In this document: positions 46,099 to 55,533 of the stretch, one piece after another | Position numbering within the stretch: the stretch's first letter is position 1 | Layout of the letters: each line of letters begins with the position of its first letter | Source: Rhizobium sp. Leaf262 | GTDB taxonomy: Bacteria > Pseudomonadota > Alphaproteobacteria > Rhizobiales > Rhizobiaceae | Direction: 5' to 3' | Length of the DNA: 64,000 bases | Assembly: GCF_001422245.1 (NCBI RefSeq) | Contig: NZ_LMMM01000001.1 | Coordinates: forward strand, 311,422 to 375,421 | Translations under genes and position numbers: made by a program | The notes under the pieces: model-generated | What the model was told of the DNA's origin: nothing | The model's input: the letters and a program-made list of their open reading frames with translations, nothing else | The model's database searches: none

Positions 46099-46333
46099 AG
46101 AAGCGGCCGTCGCTCGGTCATGGTCAGAGGCTCGTGGTGTGGTAACCATCAAACCGAGAAATGACGCGCTACAACTAAGTCTTTCTAGTCCGTTCTTTTC
46201 CGTGTCTGGGTGTCGCGATCGAATGGGTAACATTGGGCCGAGGCACATCAGATGTTTCCGGAGAGATTGTTCCTCGTGGTGGTGAGCATTGACTCAACCG
46301 GATCGACTGCTCAGATTGTGCGCTTTCGGCAAC

Positions 46334-46882
46334 CTAGCCGACACGGCTGTCGATCCATGTGCGCGTCTGCTCAAGAACCTCGTCCGACAGTTCGGGATCA
46401 TCGACCGCTCTGGCAAGGATAACGGCTCCCACCATTGCGGCCCAGCTTCCGATCGCTGCACGGCGCTTTTCGGCTGCACCTTGCTCCGGAAGCGCCTGCT
46501 CGATACGCGCGATTTGGGTGCGCAATCCTTCTGTCATGACGGCCTTTGCGGCTGGCGTCTGGTGACGAATAGCGGCGGCGAGGCCTGCCGTCGGGCATCC
46601 GTTGCCGGGATTATCCCGATGACGAGGTGCGAGGTAAGAACGGACGAAACTGTTAAACTCGCCGTCTCCGACACTGTCAGATGCCAGCGCCTGTGCAAGC
46701 GTCTGGGCCACAAGATCATCTTTTGATGTGAAGTGTCCGTAAAAGCCGCCATGCGTCAGTCCGGCTGCCTTCATGACTTCGGCCACACTGACCGCATCGA
46801 ACCCTTTGTCCTTAAACAACCGGCTCGCGACATCCAGAATCCGGCGACGGTTTTCTGCCATCTGTTCTCGGCTGACCTTCAT
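46334..46882 (-). CDS. TetR-family transcriptional regulator
   Basis: A 182-residue TetR repressor. The helix-turn-helix covers residues about 8-52 (ENRRRILDVASRLFKDKGFD, VAEVMKAAGLTHGGFYGHF). The C-terminal part, with PGNGCPTAGLAAAI, resembles AcrR-type regulators that control reductases or efflux. ATG 46882 with GGAGA upstream is chosen over a TTG at 46900. It is divergent from a short-chain dehydrogenase, and the gap contains two copies of a palindromic box overlapping a promoter. Confidence 0.9.
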   Translation of the reverse strand: MKVSREQMAENRRRILDVASRLFKDKGFDAVSVAEVMKAAGLTHGGFYGHFTSKDDLVAQTLAQALASDSVGDGEFNSFVRSYLAPRHRDNPGNGCPTAGLAAAIRHQTPAAKAVMTEGLRTQIARIEQALPEQGAAEKRRAAIGSWAAMVGAVILARAVDDPELSDEVLEQTRTWIDSRVG

Positions 46883-46906
46883 TTTCAAAATTCTCCGCAA
46901 CGCCTG

Positions 46907-46959
46907 TTGACATTTACATGATGACGATCATATTTAAATCCAATCATGATGATGATCAT
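46907..46959 (+). promoter_or_regulatory. Promoter and tandem palindromic operator for the SDR operon
   Basis: TTGACA (46907-46912) and CATATT (46929-46934), 16 bases apart, form a good promoter for the rightward SDR gene. ATGATGACGATCAT (46918-46931) overlaps its spacer and -10, and a near copy ATGATGATGATCAT lies at 46946-46959, 28 bases away. Both are near-palindromes; binding of the divergent TetR protein would shut the promoter. Confidence 0.6.
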
Positions 46960-46993
46960 GAATATAGGTTCAATCAGAGAAAAGAGCAATCCA

Positions 46994-47782
46994 ATGAGCC
47001 AAATTTCCGCAGTCCTGATTACCGGTGCATCCACTGGTATCGGTGCCACCTATGCTGAACGGTTCGCACGCCGCGGCCATGATCTCGTGCTGGTCGCCCG
47101 AGACGGTGTGCGCATGGAAACGCTTGCAAGCCGCCTGTGCCAGGAAACCGGCGTGACAGTCGACATCCTCCCGGCCGATCTCACCCAGACGGCGGATCTT
47201 GCAAAGGTTGAGACCCAACTGCGCGACGATGCGCGCATCGGTATTCTCGTCAACAATGCCGGAACGGCGATCGGTGGAAGCTTCGTCGACCAGAGCGTCG
47301 ATGACATGACCAAGCTCGTTGCGCTCAACGCGACCGCGCTCGTCAGGCTTTCCAGCGCTATTGCTCCCCGTCTCGCCAAGGCAGGAGAAGGCGCAATCGT
47401 CAATATCGGTTCGGTCGTCGGCCTCGCCCCGGAATTCGGCATGACCGTCTACGGTGCGACAAAGGCTTTCGTCCTTTTCCTGTCCCAGGGACTTGCGCAA
47501 GAGCTCGGACCGAAGGGTGTTTACATTCAGGCGGTGCTTCCCGCCACGACCCGGACCGAGATCTGGGATCACGTCGGCGCCGACGTCAATGCCATGAGCA
47601 ATGTCATGGAAGTGGGCGATCTGGTCGATGCGGCCCTGGTCGGGTTCGACAGCCGCGAACTGGTGACCACTCCGCCGCTGCACGATATCGGCCAATGGGA
47701 CGCCTTCGATGGCGCGCGCAAAGCCATGCTTGGCAATCTCGCCAATGCGCTCCCTGCTGAACGCTATCGCACGCCGGTGTGA
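46994..47782 (+). CDS. Short-chain dehydrogenase/reductase
   Basis: A 262-residue classical SDR. Nucleotide-binding motif TGASTGIGATYAERFA at about residues 11-26, NNAG at about 90, and catalytic Ser with YGATK (Tyr-x-x-x-Lys) near residue 155. ATG 46994 was chosen over upstream ATGs that lie inside the operator region. It is the first gene of a row of four NAD(P)H-dependent reductases and is probably under the divergent TetR repressor. Confidence 0.9.
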   Translation: MSQISAVLITGASTGIGATYAERFARRGHDLVLVARDGVRMETLASRLCQETGVTVDILPADLTQTADLAKVETQLRDDARIGILVNNAGTAIGGSFVDQSVDDMTKLVALNATALVRLSSAIAPRLAKAGEGAIVNIGSVVGLAPEFGMTVYGATKAFVLFLSQGLAQELGPKGVYIQAVLPATTRTEIWDHVGADVNAMSNVMEVGDLVDAALVGFDSRELVTTPPLHDIGQWDAFDGARKAMLGNLANALPAERYRTPV

Positions 47783-47837
47783 GCTTTCCGCACTCGATGA
47801 ACCCACGCCGATCCAGAAAAAATATCAAAGTGATATC

Positions 47838-48932
47838 ATGACAAAGACCACGCTCTTCGAACCCACCAGCTTAGGCGCAATCACGCTTGCAAACCGCATC
47901 GTCATGGCACCGCTTACCCGCAACCGCGCCGGCGCGGGCTTCGTGCCCGGCGACCTGACCGCCGAATATTACGCCCAGCGTGCTTCTGCAGGGCTGATTA
48001 TTTCCGAGGCCACCCAGATTTCTCAGCAGGGCCAGGGCTATCAGGACACGCCCGGCATCTACACGAAGAACCAGATCGACGGCTGGCGCAAGGTGACGGC
48101 TGCTGTACACGCAAAGGGTGGGCGCATTGTCATGCAGCTCTGGCATGTTGGTCGCATCAGCCATGTTGACCTGCAGCCTAATGGCGGCCTGCCAGTGGCG
48201 CCATCGGCCATTCGTGCGGCGACCAAGACCTTTGTCAACAATGGCTTTGTCGATGTGTCCGAGCCTCGCGCTCTGGAGATTGATGAGCTCGCCGGTATCG
48301 TCAACGACTTCCGCAAGGCGGCAGCCAATGCCATCGAAGCCGGTTTCGATGGGGTCGAGGTGCACGGGGCCAACGGCTATCTGCTTGAGCAGTTCGCTAA
48401 AGACGGCGCCAATGTTCGAACGGATGCCTATGGCGGCTCCGTGGAAAACCGCGCGCGTCTCATGCTCGAAGTCACCGCCGCAGTGGCGCAGGAAATCGGC
48501 GCGGAGCGCGTAGGCATTCGAATTTCGCCGGTCTCGCCCGCCAACGGCATTTCCTGCAGCGATCCCCAGACGCAGTACGATTACATCGTCGATAAACTCG
48601 ATGCTCTCGGCATCGCCTACATTCACGTCGTCGAAGGTGCGACCGGCGGCCCGCGCGACGTCGCGCCCTTCGATTATGGCTCGCTGCGCCGCCGCTTCAG
48701 CAAAAGCTACATCGCCAACAATGGCTTTGATCTTGAGCTTGCGACGTCGCATCTAGCCGATGGCAGTGCGGATCTCATTGCCTTCGGACGCCCGTTCATC
48801 GCCAATCCCGATCTCGTGGAGCGACTGCAAAGCGGTGCACCTCTGGCCGAAATCAATCCGGCCACGCTCTATGGCGGTGGGCCTGCGGGCTACATCGACT
48901 ATCCGCGCTTTACCGAGACCTCCGGTCGTTGA
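47838..48932 (+). CDS. Alkene reductase, Old Yellow Enzyme family (NemA-like)
   Basis: A 364-residue flavin-dependent ene-reductase barrel. Family motifs are TSLGAITLANRIVMAPLTRN, the active-site region MQLWHVGRISH, GVEVHGANGYLLEQF and GGSVENRARLMLEV, plus FGRPFIANPDL near the C-terminus. The frame runs upstream into the SDR gene, but ATG 47838 gives the standard family N-terminus. It reduces activated C=C bonds such as in enones, maleimides and nitro-compounds. Probably co-transcribed with the SDR 55 bases upstream. Confidence 0.94.
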   Translation: MTKTTLFEPTSLGAITLANRIVMAPLTRNRAGAGFVPGDLTAEYYAQRASAGLIISEATQISQQGQGYQDTPGIYTKNQIDGWRKVTAAVHAKGGRIVMQLWHVGRISHVDLQPNGGLPVAPSAIRAATKTFVNNGFVDVSEPRALEIDELAGIVNDFRKAAANAIEAGFDGVEVHGANGYLLEQFAKDGANVRTDAYGGSVENRARLMLEVTAAVAQEIGAERVGIRISPVSPANGISCSDPQTQYDYIVDKLDALGIAYIHVVEGATGGPRDVAPFDYGSLRRRFSKSYIANNGFDLELATSHLADGSADLIAFGRPFIANPDLVERLQSGAPLAEINPATLYGGGPAGYIDYPRFTETSGR

Positions 48933-49046
48933 GACATCATTGGGGCCGTACCTCGGCGCGGCCCCTCTCATGTCAATCACCATCAATTCCTGACAACTCC
49001 CAAGGCTGCGCGGACAGATGTCGCGCACCAGATCGAGAACAAAGCA

Positions 49047-49871
49047 ATGGCAACCTTTGCATCTAAAAGACAGAAGACTGCATTTGTGACCGGTGCCTCA
49101 AGCGGCATCGGCAAAGCGTCGGCATTGGCGCTCAGCCGGGCGGGTTACAGGGTGATTGGCACCAGCCGCAAGGCGTCACCCGACGAGGTCCGCGACGGCA
49201 TACGCATGATCGCGTGCGATGTGACCTCAGATGCTTCCGTAGCCGCCGCTGCGTCGCTGGCACTTGCAGAACTCGGCCAAATCGACCTTCTGGTCAACAA
49301 TGCCGGATACGCCATATCAGGTGCTGCAGAAGAAAGTTCGATCGAGCAGGTTCATGCGCTGTTCGATACAAATTTTCTGGGCGTGGTGCGGGTGACGAAT
49401 GCAGTTCTTCCGATCATGCGTCAACAGGGTTTTGGGCGGATCCTGAATATTGGCTCGGTCGTGGGGCTTATTCCTGGTCCCTTCGGTGCCTATTATACGG
49501 CGAGCAAGCATGCGATCGAGGGCTATTCCGAATCTCTCGATCACGAGGTGCGGCTGTTCGGCATCCGTGTCGCGGTGATCGAGCCATGGGCGACGAAGAC
49601 GTCCATCGAGGCCAACTCGCCGCGTGGCGACCGCCCTGTTGCAGCCTATGGTCAGACATTTGCCCGATACCAAGCGGCGTTCAATGCCGCCATGGCAGCC
49701 GGCGACACGGCAGACGATGTCGCCGCGACCATTCTTACCGCAGCACAGGCAAGGACGCCGCGCTTGCGCTACCCCTCGGGCAAGGCTGCCCGGCAAACTT
49801 CCTTCGCACGGCGTTTTCTTCCGCGTGCGCTGTTTGATCGTATCTTGCGCCAGCAATTCAACATAGCCTGA
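49047..49871 (+). CDS. Short-chain dehydrogenase/reductase
   Basis: A 274-residue SDR with VTGASSGIGKASALAL at the N-terminus, LLVNNAGYAISGAAEE at about 90, and catalytic YYTASKHAIEGYSE near residue 150. The long C-terminal part and the GYSESLDHE helix resemble the oxidoreductase subgroup with extended tails. It lies 114 bases after the ene-reductase gene in the same direction. Substrate unknown; carbonyl detoxification would fit the neighbours. Confidence 0.9.
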   Translation: MATFASKRQKTAFVTGASSGIGKASALALSRAGYRVIGTSRKASPDEVRDGIRMIACDVTSDASVAAAASLALAELGQIDLLVNNAGYAISGAAEESSIEQVHALFDTNFLGVVRVTNAVLPIMRQQGFGRILNIGSVVGLIPGPFGAYYTASKHAIEGYSESLDHEVRLFGIRVAVIEPWATKTSIEANSPRGDRPVAAYGQTFARYQAAFNAAMAAGDTADDVAATILTAAQARTPRLRYPSGKAARQTSFARRFLPRALFDRILRQQFNIA

Positions 49872-49995
49872 GAGTTGATGCTCTTTGACGACGCCCGCCA
49901 AGGTGCGATCTTGCATTACCATGCCGAGTTCGTGCTGAAAGCTCTGGCTTTCCCTGCGACCTGACCTGATAACCGTCTCACACCGGAGAAAACCC

Positions 49996-51000
49996 GTGAA
50001 AGCCTTCGTTGTCGACAAATACAAGAAGAACTACCCCCTGCGTCTCGCAGACATGCCAGATCCTGAAATCGGCGCCAATGACGTGCTGGTTCGCATCGAG
50101 GCTACCGCAATCAACCTTCTCGACTCCAAGGTGCGTGACGGCGAATTCAAGCTGTTCCTGCCCTATCGACCGCCCTTCATCCTCGGTCACGATCTGGCCG
50201 GAACGGTCCTCCGCGTCGGCGCCAATGTCCGACGGTTCAAGGTGGGCGACGAGGTCTATGGCCGTCCGCGGGATCGCAGAGCTGGCACCTTCGCAGAAAT
50301 GATAGCGGTTGATGCCGAAGACCTGGCGCTGAAGCCAAAAAGCCTGTCCATGGTGCAGGCTGCCTCGATCCCCCTGGTCGGACTGACCGCGTGGCAGGCG
50401 CTTGTCGAGGTTGGCAAGGTCCAGCCCGGTCACAAGGTGTTCATCCAGGCTGGGTCCGGCGGTGTCGGCACATTCGCCATCCAACTTGCCAAACATCTCG
50501 GTGCCACCGTGGCGACCACCACCAGTGCCGCGAATGTCGAGCTTGTCAAAAGTCTCGGCGCGGATGTGGTCATCGACTACAAGGCCCAGGACTTCGAACA
50601 GGTGCTGTCCGGTTATGATCTCGTGCTGAACAGTCAGGATGCCAAGGCCTTGGCAAAGTCAGTCAATGTGCTGAGGCCCGGCGGTAAACTGATCTCTATC
50701 TCCGGGCCGCCGGACGTCCCCTTCGCCAAATCCCTGCGACTGAACCTCATCCTGCGCCTTGTCATGCGGATGCTGAGCAGAGGAATTCTGAAAAAGGCAA
50801 AGAGCCGGGGCGTCGACTATTCCTTCCTCTTCATGCGGGCGGAAGGCGAGCAACTGCGGGAAATCGCCAAGCTGATCGACGCTGGTGCCATCGGTCCTGT
50901 CGTCGACAAGGTGTTTCCCTTTTCGCAAACGGCGGACGCCTTGGCCTATGTCGAAACCGGGCGCGCGAAGGGCAAGGTTGTCGTTACTGTTTCGCAATGA
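49996..51000 (+). CDS. Medium-chain NADP-dependent oxidoreductase (quinone reductase-like, zinc-free)
   Basis: A 334-residue MDR-superfamily protein. The start is GTG 49996 seven bases after CGGAGA. The catalytic-domain motif LGHDLAGTVLRVG and the nucleotide-binding stretch QAGSGGVGTFAIQLAKHLGA are clear. The zinc-binding cysteines and GHE motif of alcohol dehydrogenases are absent, pointing to the quinone/enone reductase branch. It is the last of four reductases following the TetR gene. Confidence 0.92.
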   Translation: MKAFVVDKYKKNYPLRLADMPDPEIGANDVLVRIEATAINLLDSKVRDGEFKLFLPYRPPFILGHDLAGTVLRVGANVRRFKVGDEVYGRPRDRRAGTFAEMIAVDAEDLALKPKSLSMVQAASIPLVGLTAWQALVEVGKVQPGHKVFIQAGSGGVGTFAIQLAKHLGATVATTTSAANVELVKSLGADVVIDYKAQDFEQVLSGYDLVLNSQDAKALAKSVNVLRPGGKLISISGPPDVPFAKSLRLNLILRLVMRMLSRGILKKAKSRGVDYSFLFMRAEGEQLREIAKLIDAGAIGPVVDKVFPFSQTADALAYVETGRAKGKVVVTVSQ

Positions 51001-51383
51001 CGGGTTCACCTGCATGACGCTCTCTTTTTCAAAGCGGTATGTCCGCTTCTACGACTGTTGCAGAGAGGAGCAGACGTTCTCCTTGCGGCCCAAAACCTAC
51101 ATTCTTCAAAGCCTGTCTGAAGCACCTGCAACAGCATTCCAGCCGTTATTTGAGAGTTCTAAGTATCTTTGGGATATGAGAGATGTCACGTCCCTTCGAC
51201 GGAAAATCACGCCAACCGGTTGAAAAGACGCAACGATTTTCTGGCGATGGACCAGTACGTTAAAGTCGAATTTAGAGAGAGATCAAAACCGTAAACGTCG
51301 AGCATCTAGAGTTGCGTTGGTTTGGATCTGGAAAGCGATACGCGACACTCTATAAGTCGCTGATACTACAACGCGAAAGCGGA
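51001..51383. other. Intergenic region, no feature seen
   Basis: Non-coding stretch between the MDR reductase and tRNA-Gln. Open frames here lack ribosome sites and family resemblance. Only a short palindrome (AACCGGTT near 51210) was noticed. Confidence 0.5.
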
Positions 51384-51457
51384 TGGCTGGGGAACCTGGA
51401 TTCGAACCAAGATTAACGGAGTCAGAGTCCGTCGTTCTACCGTTGAACTATTCCCCA
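51384..51457 (-). tRNA. tRNA-Gln: tRNA-Gln (anticodon CUG)
   Basis: Read on the minus strand the 74 bases fold as a tRNA. The acceptor stem is TGGGGAA with TTCCCCA, the T arm contains GGTTCGAATCC, and the anticodon stem-loop is ACGGA-CTCTGAC-TCCGT with anticodon CTG. The CCA end is encoded (GCCA). The U1-A72 pair is typical of glutamine tRNAs. Neither side shows an integrase or duplicated end, so it is not used as an attachment site here. Confidence 0.95.
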
Positions 51458-51820
51458 ACGTAACAAAACCGCTGCGCCGTTCTGTTAGGCGTCCTATAAA
51501 TGATTTGCGCGGCTATGCAAGTCCAAAAATGTCTTTGTGGGCGAAAAATGAGTGCAATTAGTTAGGGCGCGTCGTGGGCAGCGGTGAAAGGCCTTTAGCG
51601 TACTCTGAGTGCTTGCGGTATGAGACAAACAGTTTGTGATGATGTGTCATTTCGCGATGCAAGGGGTAGCAGAGTCTTCGTTTGTCGACTGGCGCGGCAA
51701 ACGCAGTGTTCCGCAAAATGCTGCGCCCACCTATCCGTTTAGACAGTTGACGTTACCTTGCGCAGTGCGACCCGCTGTCGTGGAGCTTCACTCCTGAAAT
51801 AAACCCAAACCAACCTCAGC
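51458..51820. other. Intergenic region, no feature seen
   Basis: Stretch between tRNA-Gln and the TadG-like gene, both on the minus strand. It probably holds the tRNA promoter just right of 51457, but no convincing boxes or coding frames were found. Confidence 0.5.
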
Positions 51821-53062
51821 TTATTTTACCAGCCGTGCCGCCGACTTTGCGCCGGTGTCGCCGCCGTCGTAAGACTTGAGGGTCCAATTGGCCGAATTGA
51901 CGATCATGGTATTGACCACCATAGAAATTTTGTTGGCCTGATTGGTTGTGGAGTTGTAGGTGACATCGCGATTTGGAAGGTAGATGATACCCTCCAGAGT
52001 TTCACCGTTGGAGCCGTTGAATATATACTGACGGGTATTCGATCCAACCGTCATGTTACTGGTTTTCTCGAACATCAACACACCCTTATAGATTCCACTT
52101 GTTGGTGGCGACGCCTTGAAGGTAAGCCCGCCATTGGCCCGGATTTCACTGTCGACGTCTGGGAAATAGAACGTGACGCCATTTGCGACAACGGTCGAGT
52201 TGCTGTTGATGATCATCCGCCCCTTTACGATATGCAGACCCGGCTCGAAGGTAACGGTCGGGCTGCCGTTGAATGTCAGGTCGCAATGCATGCCGGGCTT
52301 TATCGACTGTGTTTTGCCATCCTTCGTGCCGCTATCGGTGCAACTGGCTGGCGATTTCGGTTCAGTGATTTTGCCGGCGTAGGGATCGGGTGCTGCGTTG
52401 CAACCTACCTGCAGATTGCTCAACGTGCCGCCATTCTTGATATATTGCGTGCCCTTGACGCAAAATCGCGTCGTATCGATTGTCGAGCCACTGTTCATGA
52501 TGAAGGCTGGATTGCTGACAGACTGTACGTCAATACCGCAGCTGTCACTTTTTACGCGAGCGCCTGAGTTGATCAGGACAGCCTGATTGCTATTTCCTAG
52601 GACATAAATGCAGGCGCCGGAAGACTTTGCCTTCGGTGCCACAGCCGTTGCTGATACGGATATGGGCATCGTCTCCATGCCGATGAGAGGCAGAAATGAT
52701 GGCTTGAAGTCGGTCCGAAAGCCGCCGGTAATGCTGCCGTCGGAATTCGACGTCACTGTCACGGCATTTTGCCAGTCAACGGGCTGGCTCCCTTCCGGCA
52801 TGACTCTACTCAGAAAATTCTCGACTTCGCTCCGTTGCGCCTGTGGGGTCGCTTTTGTTGCTGCCGCGAGGACGCCAGCGTCGAGCGTTTCCTGCAAGTG
52901 CTGCTTCTCGGTCATGGCATTCACGACATCGACCGCACCTCCAGCCACGACAAAGAGTATGGGAGCCATCAGGGCTGCGAGCATTCCGAAATTTCCGGAG
53001 CTGTCCACGATCAAATTGTGACGTTTGGGAAAAATGTTCTGAAGTGTCGACCTAATCCGCAC
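51821..53062 (-). CDS. TadE/TadG-like protein with predicted beta-rich extracellular domain
   Basis: A 413-residue membrane-anchored protein. The N-terminal part (NFGMLAALMAPILFVVAGGA helix at about 23-45, then TEKQHLQETLDAGVLAAATK) is the TadG-type pilus-assembly/pseudopilin-like segment. From about residue 150 the sequence is rich in Asn, Ser, Gly and Thr with repeats such as MNSGSTIDTT, NSNSTVVANGVTF and IRANGGLTF, suggesting a right-handed beta-helix. The start is GTG 53062 after AGGGG. No other tad or flp genes are nearby, so it is an orphan; function unknown, surface location probable. Confidence 0.82.
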   Translation of the reverse strand: MRIRSTLQNIFPKRHNLIVDSSGNFGMLAALMAPILFVVAGGAVDVVNAMTEKQHLQETLDAGVLAAATKATPQAQRSEVENFLSRVMPEGSQPVDWQNAVTVTSNSDGSITGGFRTDFKPSFLPLIGMETMPISVSATAVAPKAKSSGACIYVLGNSNQAVLINSGARVKSDSCGIDVQSVSNPAFIMNSGSTIDTTRFCVKGTQYIKNGGTLSNLQVGCNAAPDPYAGKITEPKSPASCTDSGTKDGKTQSIKPGMHCDLTFNGSPTVTFEPGLHIVKGRMIINSNSTVVANGVTFYFPDVDSEIRANGGLTFKASPPTSGIYKGVLMFEKTSNMTVGSNTRQYIFNGSNGETLEGIIYLPNRDVTYNSTTNQANKISMVVNTMIVNSANWTLKSYDGGDTGAKSAARLVK

Positions 53063-53450
53063 GATAAACCCCTACAAATACATGGTTTATCCTCAATAAT
53101 TTCAATTATTTAATAATATAAGAATATGTAGTATAACAATTATATTAAGAATACGGCTTCGAATTTAATGATCGCCATCTTTTGAGTTAAACTGATCTGC
53201 CTTGGGTTGTATTTTGTTCTTTCGATAGAAAAATGACCAATTGTAGTGAGAGATTTTTCGTCGAGCCAATCAATCGGCGTAAATGGAAGCGCAAAAGACA
53301 AACAGCATCAAATAGCCGATTATCTCACGCGGCTCGACCGTCTGGCCCGAAATGCGATCTTGGGCACAGGAAGCAAATCCGGATGCTTCAGAAGTCGCTA
53401 TTGGAGCTGGAGCCGGATGTTTATCATCGGTTACCAGTTTACGACCGCTG
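53063..53450. other. AT-rich intergenic region
   Basis: The first part (about 53063-53230) is markedly AT-rich and probably contains the promoter of the TadG-like gene. Weak overlapping frames in the second part on both strands have no ribosome site or family resemblance and were not called. Confidence 0.5.
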
Positions 53451-54356
53451 TCAGTGAAGAACGTGCTTCCTCCACACATTGGGGGTGACGCCGACCACTG
53501 CGGTGAATACTCGTGTGAATTGTCTTTCATTTCTGAAGCCGCATCGGGTCGCGATACAGGAAATCGACGTGGTCGTCAGGCGCATCAGTGTCTTTGCCTG
53601 CTCTACACGCTGGTGACGCATCCAGCTATCCGGCGTTTCACCTGTCGTTCTGCGAAAAGCCTGAATGAATTGTCGTGGTGTAAGATCCAGTTCGGATGAG
53701 AGCAAGGAAAGAGAAAGATCGGCCTCGATTTGATCTCGCATAAGCTCCATGGCCCGATGAACCTGGTTGGGTGAAAGATTATGGCTCTTGTAGACGCCCT
53801 GTTTCATCCTGCCAAAGGCGTGAGCGAAGTAAACGGTGCTAGCAAGAAGAACACGCTCGGCATACATCAAGCCCACTTCGTCGGGCCTTTCCAGGGCGGG
53901 TATAAGAGACTGGGCAAGCCCCCAGACCGTCTCGTCTATACGCCCTTCGTGCTCACAGGAAAGTGTTTCTACGGGTCGAACACCTTGATCCTTGGCAACT
54001 TCGTTGAGCTCGGACTGCGGCACGGTGAAAATGATCGTGTCAAAGGCGCTCAAGAGATTGGCTTTAGGCCGCTGCCAGTGGTTGACAACGGAAACGGTGC
54101 GCTCCTGGAACGAGCCCTGATGAACAAGCCTGTCCTCGAGATAGAGTTCGCGGCGCTCTTGCGAGCGCAATTGAACAAGAACTGAAAAAACCGCATCGGG
54201 CTGTGCCGGTGTCGCAAATCCGTGGTTTGGCGTGTCTCGCTTCACCCTGGAGACGAGCAGTTTTGAATGTCCGAGTCCTGACCCTACAATTTGTGCAACC
54301 GAGTCGGTCTTGAATTGCCGAACCTGTCTTTGCGCATATTGTCTGTCGGATTCCAA
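53451..54356 (-). CDS. AraC-family transcriptional regulator (downstream of a tandem pair)
   Basis: A 301-residue regulator. The C-terminal AraC DNA-binding domain has two helix-turn-helices, LSLSLLSSELDLTPRQFIQA and SISCIATRCGFRNERQFTRV, ending FTAVVGVTPNVWRK. The N-terminal two-thirds matches the neighbouring AraC protein (LLVSRVKRDTPNHGFATPA, VSVVNHWQRPKANLLSAFD). The start appears to be TTG 54356 with AGGGA upstream; no ATG fits. It lies 31 bases after the other AraC gene and presumably shares its transcript. Target unknown; the divergent hydrolase is a candidate. Confidence 0.88.
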   Translation of the reverse strand: MESDRQYAQRQVRQFKTDSVAQIVGSGLGHSKLLVSRVKRDTPNHGFATPAQPDAVFSVLVQLRSQERRELYLEDRLVHQGSFQERTVSVVNHWQRPKANLLSAFDTIIFTVPQSELNEVAKDQGVRPVETLSCEHEGRIDETVWGLAQSLIPALERPDEVGLMYAERVLLASTVYFAHAFGRMKQGVYKSHNLSPNQVHRAMELMRDQIEADLSLSLLSSELDLTPRQFIQAFRRTTGETPDSWMRHQRVEQAKTLMRLTTTSISCIATRCGFRNERQFTRVFTAVVGVTPNVWRKHVLH

Positions 54357-54387
54357 TTGCTGTGTCCCTTGCTGCAGAAGTTGTGAC

Positions 54388-55299
54388 CTACGACTTGATC
54401 GCCCGCCGCCAGACAGAAGGTGTCACGCCGACGAAGGATTTGAACATACGGGTGAAATGGCTCTGATCGGCAAAGCCGCAGCAGTCCGCCACTTCGACCA
54501 GAGTCGCCGTGTCATTAGCCAGCATGACTTTCGATTTTTCGATACGATGCCGCAATATCCACTGATGAGGAGAATCCCCCGCCGTCACCTTGAAGGCGCG
54601 GACGAAATAACTCACGGAAAGCCCGCAGTGAGCCGCGAGCTCCTTTAGGGAGAGATCTGCATCTGAAACGGAAGTCATCGCTTCGGTGACGCGTCGAAAC
54701 TGCCACGGTGCGAGCGATCCAGGTTTATCCGTGCTACGACGCATGCCGCCGAAGGCCTGGGCGAAATAGGTGTTTATGGCAAGCATCAACTGCTCGGCAT
54801 AAAGCGATCCGATTTCGTTTGGACGCTTAAGTGCTGGCAACAAAGCGTTACCCAGATGCCATATGGTCTCGTCGAAAACGCCGCCAGGCTTGCAGGAAAG
54901 CTGACTGACACGCCGGGCCCCCCGTTCTTCGGCAATCTCGTCTAGGGCGATTTGCGGGACGATAAAGATGAGATTGTCGAAAGGGCTCAACAAATTTGCA
55001 AGCGGCTTCTCAAGGTGATTGACCACGCTTGTCGTGCGAGCAGCATATGAGCCACGATGGATGCATTTCCCATCGATGAATAATTCTCTGTTCGTCTGCT
55101 CGCGAAGTTGCAGCAGAACCGAATACACAGCGCCGAATTGATGATCCGCCGGAGTCGCCGGTCCATGTCCAGGAGTGTCCCTCCGCAAACGGGAAACGAG
55201 CAGCCGGGATTTGCGTGGGCCGGACGCGACCAGTTGAGAAACGGAATCCGCCCGGAACTGGCTAACGAAGTTCTGACCGTAGGCTAGATCGGTTTGCAC
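54388..55299 (-). CDS. AraC-family transcriptional regulator (first of a tandem pair)
   Basis: A 303-residue AraC regulator, paralogous to the next gene over its whole length. DNA-binding motifs are LSLKELAAHCGLSVSYFVRA and LVEVADCCGFADQSHFTRMF, ending FVGVTPSVWRRAIKS. The start is GTG 55299 with AGGG upstream. It is divergent from the alpha/beta hydrolase gene 234 bases away, so autoregulation and control of that gene are plausible. Confidence 0.9.
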   Translation of the reverse strand: MQTDLAYGQNFVSQFRADSVSQLVASGPRKSRLLVSRLRRDTPGHGPATPADHQFGAVYSVLLQLREQTNRELFIDGKCIHRGSYAARTTSVVNHLEKPLANLLSPFDNLIFIVPQIALDEIAEERGARRVSQLSCKPGGVFDETIWHLGNALLPALKRPNEIGSLYAEQLMLAINTYFAQAFGGMRRSTDKPGSLAPWQFRRVTEAMTSVSDADLSLKELAAHCGLSVSYFVRAFKVTAGDSPHQWILRHRIEKSKVMLANDTATLVEVADCCGFADQSHFTRMFKSFVGVTPSVWRRAIKS

Positions 55300-55533
55300 G
55301 CATCGCCCTCACTGCGTCGTCTTCAGACCCTATCGGTATGCTAATTTAGCTATCTCGTCATGTCTTGAACATTGTGGGCTTTTTTGTCGAAAAGTGAAGT
55401 GGTGCGCTGCACTGCCCTACATCTGCAATGATGACATCACGTGTGGCGAGCATTTTGGACGAAAAGGGACAATATCCCTCAAGATCACCGACCTGTTTCT
55501 GACTAGCTTCCATTCAGAAATGGAGACGGTTCG

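Noticed and set aside
51384-51457. tRNA-Gln as the integration site of the right-hand element
   Set aside because: No partial copy of its 3' end was found near the integrase, whereas a tRNA-Ala end lies directly beside it.
53233-53488. Two overlapping rightward frames of 74-80 codons
   Set aside because: No ribosome site or recognisable family; they run into the antisense of the AraC gene.
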